A DNA stretch of 64,000 nt. Origin: Paraburkholderia xenovorans LB400. GTDB taxonomy: Bacteria; Pseudomonadota; Gammaproteobacteria; Burkholderiales; Burkholderiaceae. The stretch is from assembly GCF_000013645.1 (NCBI RefSeq), contig NC_007952.1, positions 806,001 to 870,000 of the forward strand, given 5' to 3'. A program made the translations under genes and the position numbers. Shown piece by piece: positions 34,506-43,778 of this stretch; positions within the stretch are counted from its first letter, which is position 1, and every line of letters begins with the position of its first letter. The notes beneath the pieces were generated by a model. The model made no database searches. It saw only the letters and a list, made by a program, of their open reading frames with translations, and had not been told where the DNA came from.

Positions 34506-35465
34506 ATGCTGAGAAAGGTAGTCGATCGGGCGAAAAAGATCCGACGCAGCGAGGGGTTCAAGCATTCCGTGGCCACACCCCGTCGTATTTCGCTTCATGC
34601 TACGCAGCGTTTGAACAGGGGAATCTTTGCCATTGAAATTCAGGAGAACTCCGGTTTTTTCTCCGTGATGCAAATGGTCCTGTTTATCCTGATGTATTGC
34701 GAAGAGAAATGCCTGATGCCGTGCATTAGCGCTCGCGGCGGGCTCTACGGCGACCCTGAAGGAAAGCTGGACTGGTTCTCGGCCTTCTTCGATTCCATGC
34801 ATGGCGAGGCCACGGCGTCGCTCACCCGCAAGGTGAGAAAGTCGACGGTTCGCGACCTCGTTCAACTGGGATTTCGTCAACGCTACGAGGCCCGGCTCCA
34901 ACTCGGGAGCGCGAGTGAACTATTCTTCGCACATTACCGGCCGGCGGGCCATATTCAGGACGAAGTCGACACCATCTGCCGGCAACTCGAGATCGGCATG
35001 TCGACGCTCGGCGCGCATTTCAGAGGCACGGACAAGACGCTGGAAGCCATTCCGGTTTCATGGAACGATTTCTGTCGCCACATCGAAACGACGCTTGCTG
35101 AAAATCCGCACCTCACTGACATTTTCGTTTCAAGCGACGAACAGGCGTTTCTCGACTTTTTCGTCGCGTGGCCGTTTCGCAAGCCGGTCAAGGTGGCGCC
35201 CGCGAAATTGCTCGCGAACGGCAACACGCCGGTTCATTTCAGTGGTTACCCTGGGCTCGAAATCGGACGCGAAGCATTGGTCTCCAGTCTGCTGTTATCC
35301 CGTTGCGGATATCTGGTGAAGACGCCATCGTATCTGTCGGCATGGTCGCGAATATTCAACCCTTCGCTGCCGGTGAAACTCGTATCGCCGCCGCGGCCGG
35401 ATGCATTCTGGTTTCCGGACAGCCGGCTCTGGCTCGAACAGGTGGCGCAAGACAAAGCCGCCTGA
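34506..35465 (+). CDS. Glycosyltransferase, NodZ/FUT8-like fucosyltransferase fold
   Basis: 319 residues, no signal peptide. The segment AHFRGTDKTLEAIP, with H171..R173-G-T-D176-K177, matches the H-x-R-R-T-D-K donor-binding motif of NodZ, FUT8 and O-fucosyltransferases, followed by DIFVSSDEQAFLDFF and a late ALVSSLLLSRCGYLVKTPS. This pattern (motif I, then acidic motif, then SSLLLSRC) is the GT23/GT65-type layout. Stand-alone gene between a double terminator and a heme-monooxygenase-like gene. It probably transfers fucose or another sugar to a surface glycan; the acceptor is unknown. Confidence 0.6.
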   Translation: MLRKVVDRAKKIRRSEGFKHSVATPRRISLHATQRLNRGIFAIEIQENSGFFSVMQMVLFILMYCEEKCLMPCISARGGLYGDPEGKLDWFSAFFDSMHGEATASLTRKVRKSTVRDLVQLGFRQRYEARLQLGSASELFFAHYRPAGHIQDEVDTICRQLEIGMSTLGAHFRGTDKTLEAIPVSWNDFCRHIETTLAENPHLTDIFVSSDEQAFLDFFVAWPFRKPVKVAPAKLLANGNTPVHFSGYPGLEIGREALVSSLLLSRCGYLVKTPSYLSAWSRIFNPSLPVKLVSPPRPDAFWFPDSRLWLEQVAQDKAA

Positions 35466-35571
35466 AGACAGGCGCATGCTGCCGTCTCGCACTCGTCACA
35501 TGGATAGGAAGATTGACGGGCATATAATCAAAGCCCGCGAGATCTATCGTGACTGCAAAGAGGCCTTCAGC

Positions 35572-35886
35572 ATGTACATTGCCATGAACCGTTTCAAAGT
35601 GACGCCCGGATCCGAAGCCGCTTTCGAGCATCTCTGGACAACGCGTGATACGCATCTGAAAGAGGTGCCGGGCTTCGTGGAATTTCATCTGCTGAAGGGG
35701 CCGCAGAAGGAAGATCACGTTCTGTATTCCAGCCATACGGTATGGAAGGACTACACGTCCTTCGAGGGCTGGACGAAATCCGAGGCCTTTCGCGCGGCGC
35801 ATCGCAACGCCGGTGGCGACAACAGGGTGCTGTATCTCGGGCATCCGGAATTCGAAGGCTTCGAGGTCATTCAGACCGTCAAATGA
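35572..35886 (+). CDS. Antibiotic biosynthesis monooxygenase / HmuQ-like heme monooxygenase
   Basis: 104 residues. A single ferredoxin-like domain with MYIAMNRFKVTPGSEAAFE, WTKSEAFRAAH and YLGHPEFEGFEV, strongly like rhizobial HmuQ/IsdG-type heme-degrading enzymes (conserved N6, W and H). Start ATG 35572 follows AAAGAGG; the upstream frame is not family sequence. No heme uptake gene lies nearby, so other small-molecule oxidation is possible. Confidence 0.78.
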   Translation: MYIAMNRFKVTPGSEAAFEHLWTTRDTHLKEVPGFVEFHLLKGPQKEDHVLYSSHTVWKDYTSFEGWTKSEAFRAAHRNAGGDNRVLYLGHPEFEGFEVIQTVK

Positions 35887-35982
35887 ACGCGTGACTCGGG
35901 CCGAGCGTGCTTGCGGTATTCTTTTGCGAGTCACCCGCGCCGGCGCTCCATGCGCCGGCGCAACTCACAAAGGAATGAACGC

Positions 35983-36990
35983 ATGAAAGCCGTCAAAATC
36001 GGATCACCCGCCACCGTAGCCAATCTCCAGGTCGTCGACATTGCCGATCCCGGTCAGCCCGGGGCGGGGCAGATTCGCGTGCGCATTCACGCGAACTCCC
36101 TGAACTTTCATGATTACGGCGTGGTGAGCGGCAATCTGCCGGCTGAAGCAGGGCGGATTCCGATGGCGGACGGCGCGGGTATCGTAGAAGCGGTCGGCGC
36201 GGGCGTGGCCGAATTCAAGGCGGGCGATCACGTGGTGTCGTGCTTCTTTCCGTTCTGGGAAAACGGGCCGCCCGCTATCGGCGATTTCACGACCACGCCC
36301 GGCGACGGCGTCGACGGTTATGCACGTGAAGCCGTCGTGCTGCCGAGCCACTACTTTACGCATGCGCCGCGCGGCTATAGCCACGCGGAGTCCGCGACAC
36401 TGACCACGGCCGGGCTGACCGCATGGCGCGCGCTGGTGGTGGACGGTCAACTGAAGGCCGGCGAGACGGTGCTCGTGCTCGGCACCGGCGGCGTGTCTAT
36501 TTTCGCCTTGCAGATTGCCAAAGCGATGGGCGCTGCGGTGATTGCCACGTCTTCATCGGAAACGAAACTCGCCAGGCTTCGCGGGCTGGGTGCCGACCAC
36601 ACGATCAACTATCGCGAGAACCCGGAATGGGGCGAGCAGGTCCGCGCGCTGACCGGTGGGCGAGGTGTCGACCACGTGATCGAAGTCGGCGGTCCGGGAA
36701 CTCTGCCGCAGTCGATCACTGCCTGCCGGATCGGCGGTCATATTGCGTTGATTGGTGTGTTGACCGGACGGGCAGGGCCTGTGCCCACCGCCGCGCTGAT
36801 GGCGAGGCAGTTGCGCTTGCAAGGTTTGATCGTCGGCAGCCGCCAGGATCAGCGCGATATGATCCGGGCGCTCGAAGTGACCGGTATCAAGCCGGTGATC
36901 GATAGCACGTTCGCGCTGGATAAACTGGGCGAGGCGTTTGCACACGAGGAATCAGGGGCGCACTTTGGGAAGATTTGCGTGACGGTTTAA
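35983..36990 (+). CDS. Zinc-type MDR alcohol dehydrogenase/quinone oxidoreductase
   Basis: 335 residues, medium-chain dehydrogenase fold. MKAVKIGSPATVANLQVVD, SLNFHDYGVVSGNLP and the cofactor-binding VLVLGTGGVSIFALQIAKAMGAAVIATSSS are visible. No full set of Zn ligands is seen, so it may be a zinc-free quinone-oxidoreductase-like member. Start ATG 35983 follows AAAGGA. Single gene; substrate unknown. Confidence 0.82.
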   Translation: MKAVKIGSPATVANLQVVDIADPGQPGAGQIRVRIHANSLNFHDYGVVSGNLPAEAGRIPMADGAGIVEAVGAGVAEFKAGDHVVSCFFPFWENGPPAIGDFTTTPGDGVDGYAREAVVLPSHYFTHAPRGYSHAESATLTTAGLTAWRALVVDGQLKAGETVLVLGTGGVSIFALQIAKAMGAAVIATSSSETKLARLRGLGADHTINYRENPEWGEQVRALTGGRGVDHVIEVGGPGTLPQSITACRIGGHIALIGVLTGRAGPVPTAALMARQLRLQGLIVGSRQDQRDMIRALEVTGIKPVIDSTFALDKLGEAFAHEESGAHFGKICVTV

Positions 36991-37123
36991 GCGTTCCGCG
37001 TGCGGTGTTGCTCGTGTATGTGTACGTGCACGAGTGAGCGCCCACGAGGCCCATGCAGACCCGCTTGCCGGTTCCGCTCGCGCTGTTCGACAGCGCGAGC
37101 ACGCTGGCACAGGCAGGAAGCGC

Positions 37124-37747
37124 CTAGCCGCGCCCGCCGAGGTCGGCGAAAGTCACGCTGCGCGCCTCGCACGCATCGGTAAAGACCGTGTCGTAGCTCG
37201 AGAAAAACACCGTGCGCGTTTGCGCGAGGGTCTTGAACAGATCCACCAGTACGGCGCGCGCGGCGGCGTCGAGTCCGCCGACGGGTTCATCCGCGATCAG
37301 AACGCGGGTCTCGCCGAGCACGGCAGCGGTCAGGAAAATCTTCTTGCGTGTACCGAACGACATCTGCTCGAAGCGTTTGTCGAGATGCGGCGTCAGGCCG
37401 AAGCGGTCCGCGAGATCCAGCGTATCGTCCGTCACCACGGTTTTTCTCGCCAATGCCACGTTGTTCAGATACTCGCGACCGGTCTGATCCGGATAGGTCA
37501 TGCAGTCTTCGGGCACGTAAGTGAGCACGGATTTCGCGGCGAGCGGCGCGGTGCGCAACGAATGGCCGCCGAGCCACACCTCGCCGGCGTCGGGCTCGAT
37601 CGTGCCGGCAAGAATGCCGAGTAACGTCGACTTGCCGCTGCCCGACTCGTCGTTCAACGCTACACATCCGCACGCCATGTCGTCATGCAGTCCCTGAAAG
37701 ATGAGGCGTTCGCCGTAGCGCTTGCTGAGGTTTTCGAATCGAAGCAT
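37124..37747 (-). CDS. ABC transporter ATP-binding protein with degenerate motifs
   Basis: 207 residues. The fold is clear, but several ATPase residues deviate: Walker A DESGSGKST lacks its first Gly, the signature is MSFGTRKK instead of LSGGQ, and the switch histidine is Tyr in VFFSSYD. Walker B VLIADEP and the D-loop GGLD are kept. No permease gene is next to it, so it is either a subunit working with distant partners or an altered or dying ATPase. Start ATG 37747. Confidence 0.6.
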   Translation of the reverse strand: MLRFENLSKRYGERLIFQGLHDDMACGCVALNDESGSGKSTLLGILAGTIEPDAGEVWLGGHSLRTAPLAAKSVLTYVPEDCMTYPDQTGREYLNNVALARKTVVTDDTLDLADRFGLTPHLDKRFEQMSFGTRKKIFLTAAVLGETRVLIADEPVGGLDAAARAVLVDLFKTLAQTRTVFFSSYDTVFTDACEARSVTFADLGGRG

Positions 37748-37953
37748 GGGTGGAGCGTCTGTCGGATGTCTTTTTGCAGGTTGGCGTGGCGCAAGTGTAG
37801 CAGCGCGTCACCCTCTAATAGACCAGGGATAGACCAGCGGCCAAAAGAACTCGCTGCATGACATGAAGTTGCGCCCGCGCGGCCGTTAGAATAGCAACCT
37901 CGTTTTTCTCGCCACCTTCCTGAATACCTCGACGAATTCGTCGATTGCACCTC

Positions 37954-39243
37954 ATGCACACTGTTGCCGGCAAAGCGGGTCCACTATCGCGTGCCGAACT
38001 CGGGCGTATCGTCGCCGCCATCGTGATCGGCAATGGTTTTGTCGCCTACGACTTCACCGTCTATAGTTTTGCGGCCGTTGCGATCGGCAATCTGTTCTTT
38101 CCGTCGCATGACCCCGCATCGTCGCTGCTGCTTTCTCTCGCCACCTTTGGCGCGGGCTTCGTGATGCGCCCGCTCGGCGCGATCATGATCGGCCATCTTG
38201 CCGACAGCCGTGGCCGTAAAGCCGGCCTCACCGCATCGCTCACGTTGATGACGCTCGGCACATGGCTGATCGCATGCCTGCCGGGCTACGCGTCGATCGG
38301 TCCGGCCGCGACCGTGCTGATGGTGCTCGCGCGCCTGATGCAGGGGCTCGCGGCGGGCGGCGAAATCGGCCCGGCGTCGGCGTCGCTGATGGAGTCGGCC
38401 GGCTACCGGCATCGCTGTTTCATGGTGAGCTGGCGCGGCGCCAGCCAGGGCGCGGCCGCTTTCGCCGCCGCGCTGGTCGGCGCGAGCACCACTGCGCTGC
38501 TGTCGCCCGCCGCCATGCATGCATGGGGCTGGCGCATTCCGTTCGTGCTGGGCGGGCTGATCGGCCCGGTCGGCTGGTATCTGCGGCGCCGGATGCCGGC
38601 AGCGGCGCCGCGGCAGCGTACGCGGCTCAACCCGCGGCGCCTGTTCGCGGAGCACACGCGCCCGCTCGTCTGCGGACTTCTGATGATGGCGGCGCCTTCG
38701 GTGAGCATCTACGTCACCGTGTTCTACATGCCGGCCTACCTGGTCCGTACACTGCACCGGCCGCCGACCATCAGCCTCCTGACGGCCTGTCTGTCCGGCT
38801 TCGTGATTCTCGTGGTGACGCCGCTGATCGGGCTCGCGGCCGACCGGCTCGCGAGCCGCAAGACGCTGCAATACGTATCGCTCGTGGCTTCGCTGGCGGC
38901 GGCCTGGCCCGCTTTCTGGGCGCTGACGCATGGCGCGGGCAATCTCGTGTCGCTCGTGATCATCACGGCTTACGTGGCGCTCGCGGTGAACAACGCCGGC
39001 GCCGGCTCGGTGCTGATGATGGAGGCGTTCCCCGCTCACCGGCGCGCGGCCGGATTGTCGGTGATCTACAGCTTCGGCGTGGTCCTGTTCGGTGGATTTT
39101 CGCCGTTTCTGGTGACGTGGCTCATCAACCGGACCGGTGATCCGATGGTGCCGGCGTGGTATCTGATGGGCGCGACCGCGCTCACGCTCGCGGCGCTGAA
39201 GGCGTTTCCGGAACGGACAGAGGCCGACGCCCGCGTCGCCTGA
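37954..39243 (+). CDS. MFS transporter, MHS family
   Basis: 429 residues. VIGNGFVAYDFTVYSFAAVAIGNLFF and GFVMRPLGAIMIGHLADSRGRKA identify the metabolite:H+ symporter group. A TTG three codons upstream could serve, but ATG 37954 is preferred. Reads toward the convergent AraC gene at 39269, 25 bp after its stop. Substrate unknown. Confidence 0.85.
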   Translation: MHTVAGKAGPLSRAELGRIVAAIVIGNGFVAYDFTVYSFAAVAIGNLFFPSHDPASSLLLSLATFGAGFVMRPLGAIMIGHLADSRGRKAGLTASLTLMTLGTWLIACLPGYASIGPAATVLMVLARLMQGLAAGGEIGPASASLMESAGYRHRCFMVSWRGASQGAAAFAAALVGASTTALLSPAAMHAWGWRIPFVLGGLIGPVGWYLRRRMPAAAPRQRTRLNPRRLFAEHTRPLVCGLLMMAAPSVSIYVTVFYMPAYLVRTLHRPPTISLLTACLSGFVILVVTPLIGLAADRLASRKTLQYVSLVASLAAAWPAFWALTHGAGNLVSLVIITAYVALAVNNAGAGSVLMMEAFPAHRRAAGLSVIYSFGVVLFGGFSPFLVTWLINRTGDPMVPAWYLMGATALTLAALKAFPERTEADARVA

Positions 39244-39268
39244 ATCTCGCCGCCGCCGCGCCTGAGCG

Positions 39269-40309
39269 CTAGGCCGCGTTGCGCAATTGCTGCAGGTCGA
39301 ATGCGCGGGCGCGCATGTCCTGCGGACTTATGTCGAAAGCGCGGCGAAAGGCGCGGGTAAAGTCCGAGGCGCTATGAAAGCCGAGGCCGAAAGCGATTTC
39401 CGTCACCTGAAGGTGCGGGTAACGGACTAGTTCGTCCGCCGCCTCCCGCAGGCGCCGATGGCGGATGTAGGCGCCAAGACCGCCTTCGTGCTCGAACCAG
39501 CGGTAGATCGTCGCCCGTTTCAATTGCAGCGCCTGAACCACGCTGGTCGGCGTGAGGTCGCCCTGGTGCAGATTGGCCTCGATGTAGCGGCGTACCCGGC
39601 CCATCACCGCGGCCTGCAGCGCGGCGCGGCCCGCGCCGCTCAGGCGCGCGTCCTTGCGAAACGCGCTTACCATCAACTGCGCGCCCGCGTGCAGCGCCTC
39701 GATGGCGCTGGCCGGATCGAGGTGGGGAATTTCGCGGGCGAGCGCCGTCATATGATCCAGCACGACGCCGGTCAGCGGCGAACCCTGCTGGACGATGCGG
39801 CCGTGAATCGCGGCGCCGTCGCGCAACTCCTCGTCCACCACGGCGGCCGGTACGAACAGGCTCAGGAGGCGGCATTCGGGGCGTTCGGCGCGAAACGGCT
39901 GGTTCAGGTCGAACGCGACGATGCCCTGCACCGAACCCGGCTCGCTGCGTTTCTTGCGCATGCCGGTCACATGGCCGACGCCCCCTTCCACGAAGAGCTG
40001 AAACGCGTAATCGCGGCGCGAGTCGGTGGACACGCGGGCCACCGAGCGTTCCAGCAGCATCGAATCGGTGCGGCAGTCCGTCAGCACCATGCCGCCGACC
40101 GCGTATAAATCGATTTCACCGCGAAATCCCCCGGCAATCTGCGCCTTTGACGGCGGCGCGTCGACCACATGTCCCACGCGCTGGCGCCAGGCCAGGAACT
40201 GTTCGTCGGGCGCGAGGCCGTGCGTGCTGAAACGGCTCGTCGAAATGGCGGAGCGCGAATGGGCGGCTGCGGCCGCGGCCAGGTGATGCGGCAGTGAGCG
40301 CTGATTCAT
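39269..40309 (-). CDS. AraC family transcriptional regulator
   Basis: 346 residues from ATG 40309 (TTG 40357 would add 16). The N-terminal AraC-binding-like domain (FSTHGLAPDEQFLAWRQRVG, FQLFVEGGVGHV) resembles FeaR/XylS-type effector domains, and the C-terminus has two helix-turn-helix motifs (TPTSVVQALQLKRATIYRWF and VTEIAFGLGFHSASDFTRAFRRAF). Convergent with the MHS transporter. Target unknown. Confidence 0.86.
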   Translation of the reverse strand: MNQRSLPHHLAAAAAAHSRSAISTSRFSTHGLAPDEQFLAWRQRVGHVVDAPPSKAQIAGGFRGEIDLYAVGGMVLTDCRTDSMLLERSVARVSTDSRRDYAFQLFVEGGVGHVTGMRKKRSEPGSVQGIVAFDLNQPFRAERPECRLLSLFVPAAVVDEELRDGAAIHGRIVQQGSPLTGVVLDHMTALAREIPHLDPASAIEALHAGAQLMVSAFRKDARLSGAGRAALQAAVMGRVRRYIEANLHQGDLTPTSVVQALQLKRATIYRWFEHEGGLGAYIRHRRLREAADELVRYPHLQVTEIAFGLGFHSASDFTRAFRRAFDISPQDMRARAFDLQQLRNAA

Positions 40310-41443
40310 GAATCGATGACTGCGAGCGAGGAGTGCGGTTTCGGCGAGTATGCGCAATGCATGGAAGATTCATCGCCGTCGCCATAAATTTGAGACGGAT
40401 GGTCAAGCCTAACAAAAAAGCTGCATTAATGTGACGCGAACCCGCCTTCGCTCGACCACGAGTATTGGGAAAAGCGCATTCGGGCGCTGGAAGAAACTTA
40501 TGAACTGATTGCCGCCCAGCGGCAACGTGTGACGAAACTCCTCGAAAGACTCGCGAGCGACGCGCCGATCGCGCTGAAGCCGCGCACGGCCGCCTGAGAA
40601 CCGGCCGAAGAACAAAAGCACGAGGACCGGGGTTGCGCAGAGGAGGACCAGATCGATGCATGCCCGCATCGGTCATAAAAACTGAAGAACCTGAGAGAAA
40701 GCGGCGAGGGTGCGAACGGGCCCGCAGAGGCCCGTCGCACATCCTCCCATCCTTATCTGCAATCAACATGCGCGGTGCGAATCCGTGCTGCCCGGTCGAG
40801 CTGGGGCGCCCGTCACTTTCATGAGGCGGTGAATGACCTCCGCCAGCGGCACGCACCGCTCGATTAGCGCCGGACAACTTCCCTCGCGAACAACGCCATT
40901 CCCTCCTGAGCGCCCGCAGTTTTTTGCGGCGGCGAAAACACGCCGGTTATTGCGTCATTCGCCGTTGCGAGCAACGCTCCGTATCTCAGGCCGTTTGCCG
41001 CGCACTGTGAACGCTAACAGTGAATCCGCCCGCAAACGTTGCACCGTCATCGTTCGTCGAAAAAAAGGAATTGCTGTAATTCTGACCGCTTTAATTAGGG
41101 AGCGGTTAAATGTAGGTATGCAGAATACGCAACCGATTTAGCGCTGATAAACTGTGCGCCGGAGCAGCTCGTGACCGCAATGCGCGCACTGCCCGCTCCG
41201 TGGCAATCCGGCGGCCCGAATCGCCGGATAGACGGTGGAAATAGGCTTTTTCCGCGATCTGGAAAAAACGGCGGCACCGCATAATTGAACGTGCGCTCAC
41301 CGTTAAAAGGGACGCATGGTTGGGTGTCCTTGCTTCTGATCGCGCGCGGTGTCGCCTCTGTCGATCTCCTCTCGCCAAACCTCTGCCCATCCGCTTTTGA
41401 CAAGTATCGGGGCTCGCGTTGAGCCCGTTTTTGGAAGTGACTC
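40310..41443. other. Long intergenic region with possible gene remnant
   Basis: 1.13 kb without an intact gene. At 40430-40597 a 55-residue open frame ends in TGA: HEYWEKRIRALEETYELIAA and RQRVTKLLERLASD form a charged helix, but no usable start exists, so it may be the 3' stub of a lost gene (low confidence). At 41085-41106 there is the inverted repeat ACCGCT-N10-AGCGGT, a possible operator or hairpin upstream of the FtsH-like gene. The rest looks non-coding. Confidence 0.4.
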
Positions 41444-43348
41444 ATGAAGCCGGGAAACAACTCGCTTGGTAAAAGACGCACACGCAAGCTCGCCATGTCG
41501 GCGGCTGCGGCACTCATCGCGGGGTTGCTCGCATTCGGCGTGTGGCATTACCAGCAGCGTGCGCCGCAGGTCGCGCCGGCGCTGACCGGCGTCGCGAACC
41601 AGATGCGCCACGATGCCTCGGCATGGACGCATGAAGAGAAAGACGCATCGCAAATGCTGCGCGATATTCACGACGGCCACGTTGCCGCGGTTGGCGTGAG
41701 TCCCAGCGCGATCCTGATCTCGAAGCGCGACGGCACCAAATATTTCGTCACGGACCACAACGCGACGTTCTCGCATGCGCTTCTGCTAGGCGAACCCAAA
41801 TCCGATGAAGCCGCCGCATACCAGCTCGTCTGGCTTCCCGACGCGGACATTCGTACCGCCGGCTCGCGCTGGCTGCAGGTGTTCGACCAGACCCGCGACG
41901 CGATCAGCGTGCTGCTTCCGCTGCTGTTGATCGGCGGCATGGTGTGGTTCATGCGGCGCGAAATGCGCGGCGGCGCGAGGCTTCTCGACAGGGCGCCCGC
42001 GCTGCGTTTCGACGACGTGATCGGCGCGTCTGAAGCGAAGGCGGCACTCGCGGATATTCGCAGCTATCTGTCCGACCCGAAACAGTTCACGTCGATGGGC
42101 GTGCGCGCGCCGTGCGGCATTCTGATGGTGGGCGGCCCCGGAGTCGGCAAGACGCGCCTCGCTCAGGCGCTGGCGGGCGAGTGCGGCGCGAACTTCATTT
42201 CTATCACGGGCAGCTACTTCAGTGCGAAGTACTACGGCGTCGGCATCCAGAAGGTCAAGCATCTGTTCGAACTGGCGCGCAAGAATGCGCCCACGGTGAT
42301 TTTCATCGACGAAGCCGACGGTCTCGCCAAACGCACGGATACGGGCAGCGGTCCGGTCGAAGCCGAGAGCAACCGCATCATCAATCAGCTGCTGGCGGAG
42401 ATGGATGGCTTCGCTTCGAACGAAGGGGTCATCATCGTCGCGGCGACCAATCATCCCGACAATCTGGACGAGGCATTGCGCCGGCCCGGCCGTTTCGATC
42501 GCACGGTGCAGGTCCGTTTGCCCGATCGCGAAGACCGCGCGAAGATTTTCCGCTTCTATGCCGCGAAGCTGAAGTCGAAGTCCGCGGACATCGACTATGA
42601 CCAGCTGGCGAGACTGACCACGGGCCTGTCGCCGGCAACGGTGGCGATGGTGGTGAATCAGGCGGGGCTCGTCGCGCGCAAATCCGGCGACACAGAAATC
42701 GCTTCGAAGCATTTCATGGAAGCGATCAAGATTGCGCGCATCGGCGACGTGAGCGGCGCCGAGCGCGCACTGAGCGAAGACGAGCGCACGCGTATCGCCG
42801 TGCACGAAGCGGGACATGGTCTCGTGGCCGCGCTGCTGGGTACGGGGGTGCTCGAAGAAGTCACGATCCTGCCGCGCGGCGGCGCGTTGGGCGTCGCGCT
42901 CATTACGAAAGCGCAAGACAAGCACCTGTATCGCGAGAGCGAGATCCGCAATGAAATCCAGGTCCTGCTCGGCGGACGCAACGCGGAAATTATCTCGTTC
43001 TCCGAAGCATCGAGCGGCGCTGCTTCCGATCTGCAGGAGGCCTCGCGCATCAGCCTGGACATGGTGTCGAAATTCGGCTTTAACGCCGACGGCAATCTGT
43101 TCAGCCTTGCGGCGCTGCCGTCGCAATATGCAGGGTTGCAGATGAAGGGTGCGATCGAACACGCGAACGTGCTGCTCAAGGAATTGAACGAGTCGTGCCA
43201 TGCGCTGCTGCATGCGTACGAACCGGTGCTGCGCGCCATTGCTGACGAACTGCTCGAACAGGAAACCGTGCCCGGAGAAACCGTGTACCGGTTGATCCGC
43301 GAACACAAAAGCACGTTGAAAATCGTCCACGAGCCGGCGGCGGCTTGA
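41444..43348 (+). CDS. FtsH-like AAA zinc metalloprotease paralogue
   Basis: 634 residues. Two membrane segments (about 17-35 and 158-173) bracket a periplasmic domain, as in FtsH. AAA core: Walker A GPGVGKT about 230-237, Walker B VIFIDEAD about 285-292, second region of homology RRPGRFDR. Protease: zinc motif H454-EAG-H458 and a third ligand D529 in SSGAASDL. The pore-loop FVG of FtsH is replaced by YYG in SYFSAKYYGVGIQ. Sequence is well diverged from housekeeping FtsH. Likely degrades membrane or cytosolic substrates under special conditions. Confidence 0.85.
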   Translation: MKPGNNSLGKRRTRKLAMSAAAALIAGLLAFGVWHYQQRAPQVAPALTGVANQMRHDASAWTHEEKDASQMLRDIHDGHVAAVGVSPSAILISKRDGTKYFVTDHNATFSHALLLGEPKSDEAAAYQLVWLPDADIRTAGSRWLQVFDQTRDAISVLLPLLLIGGMVWFMRREMRGGARLLDRAPALRFDDVIGASEAKAALADIRSYLSDPKQFTSMGVRAPCGILMVGGPGVGKTRLAQALAGECGANFISITGSYFSAKYYGVGIQKVKHLFELARKNAPTVIFIDEADGLAKRTDTGSGPVEAESNRIINQLLAEMDGFASNEGVIIVAATNHPDNLDEALRRPGRFDRTVQVRLPDREDRAKIFRFYAAKLKSKSADIDYDQLARLTTGLSPATVAMVVNQAGLVARKSGDTEIASKHFMEAIKIARIGDVSGAERALSEDERTRIAVHEAGHGLVAALLGTGVLEEVTILPRGGALGVALITKAQDKHLYRESEIRNEIQVLLGGRNAEIISFSEASSGAASDLQEASRISLDMVSKFGFNADGNLFSLAALPSQYAGLQMKGAIEHANVLLKELNESCHALLHAYEPVLRAIADELLEQETVPGETVYRLIREHKSTLKIVHEPAAA

Positions 43349-43391
43349 ACGAGCGAGCGTATGACTGACTACGCGGCTTTTTGATGTTTCG

Positions 43392-43428
43392 CGGACGGCG
43401 CCGGCAATCGGCGCCGTCCGTTGTTTTT
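43392..43428 (+). terminator. Terminator after FtsH-like gene
   Basis: A perfect 11-bp stem CGGACGGCGCC / GGCGCCGTCCG with a 7-nt loop, followed by TTGTTTTT. About 45 bp after the stop. Confidence 0.75.
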
Positions 43429-43439
43429 GATTATCCGCG

Positions 43440-43694
43440 CTACGCAAAATCCGACGGCCCGGGCGGGGGAACGCCCGGAGGCGTTTCGGTGTCACCCAAC
43501 GCCTCGTCCCCGGCTTTATCGGCGGGCGGCGGCGTTTCACCTTTCTTCGGCAGAGGCTGATCCAGACCCGGTTCGACCGGCGTAGGAATGGCGTCGCCGA
43601 TGGGCTTGGAAACCTCGGTAGGCCGGCTGCCAGGGTCTTCTTCGGCCTGGCGCTCGGGCTCGTGCTGGTTCGGGGAATTGGCCTTGGTTGCCAC
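43440..43694 (-). CDS. Hypothetical proline-rich small protein
   Basis: 84 residues from GTG 43694, which has GGAGAG six nt upstream. The composition is dominated by Pro, Glu, Asp and Lys (LDQPLPKKGETPPPADKAG), suggesting an unstructured cytosolic protein. A longer in-frame start adds 18 residues. Lies 84 bp downstream of the TauE/SafE gene, same strand. No family recognised. Confidence 0.5.
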   Translation of the reverse strand: MATKANSPNQHEPERQAEEDPGSRPTEVSKPIGDAIPTPVEPGLDQPLPKKGETPPPADKAGDEALGDTETPPGVPPPGPSDFA

Positions 43695-43778
43695 GAGAGC
43701 TCTCCGGTGAGTGTGGATGACACCATCGAGCAGCAATGCGCGTACCACGGCCGTTTCGAACCGGCGCAGCGGCAGGGC

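Noticed and set aside
37000-37123. Short open frames after the MDR oxidoreductase
   Set aside because: No ribosome site, no family; shadow of GC-rich intergenic DNA.
41786-43726. A 646-codon frame antisense to the FtsH-like gene
   Set aside because: Lies over a gene with complete AAA and zinc motifs; antisense composition artefact.
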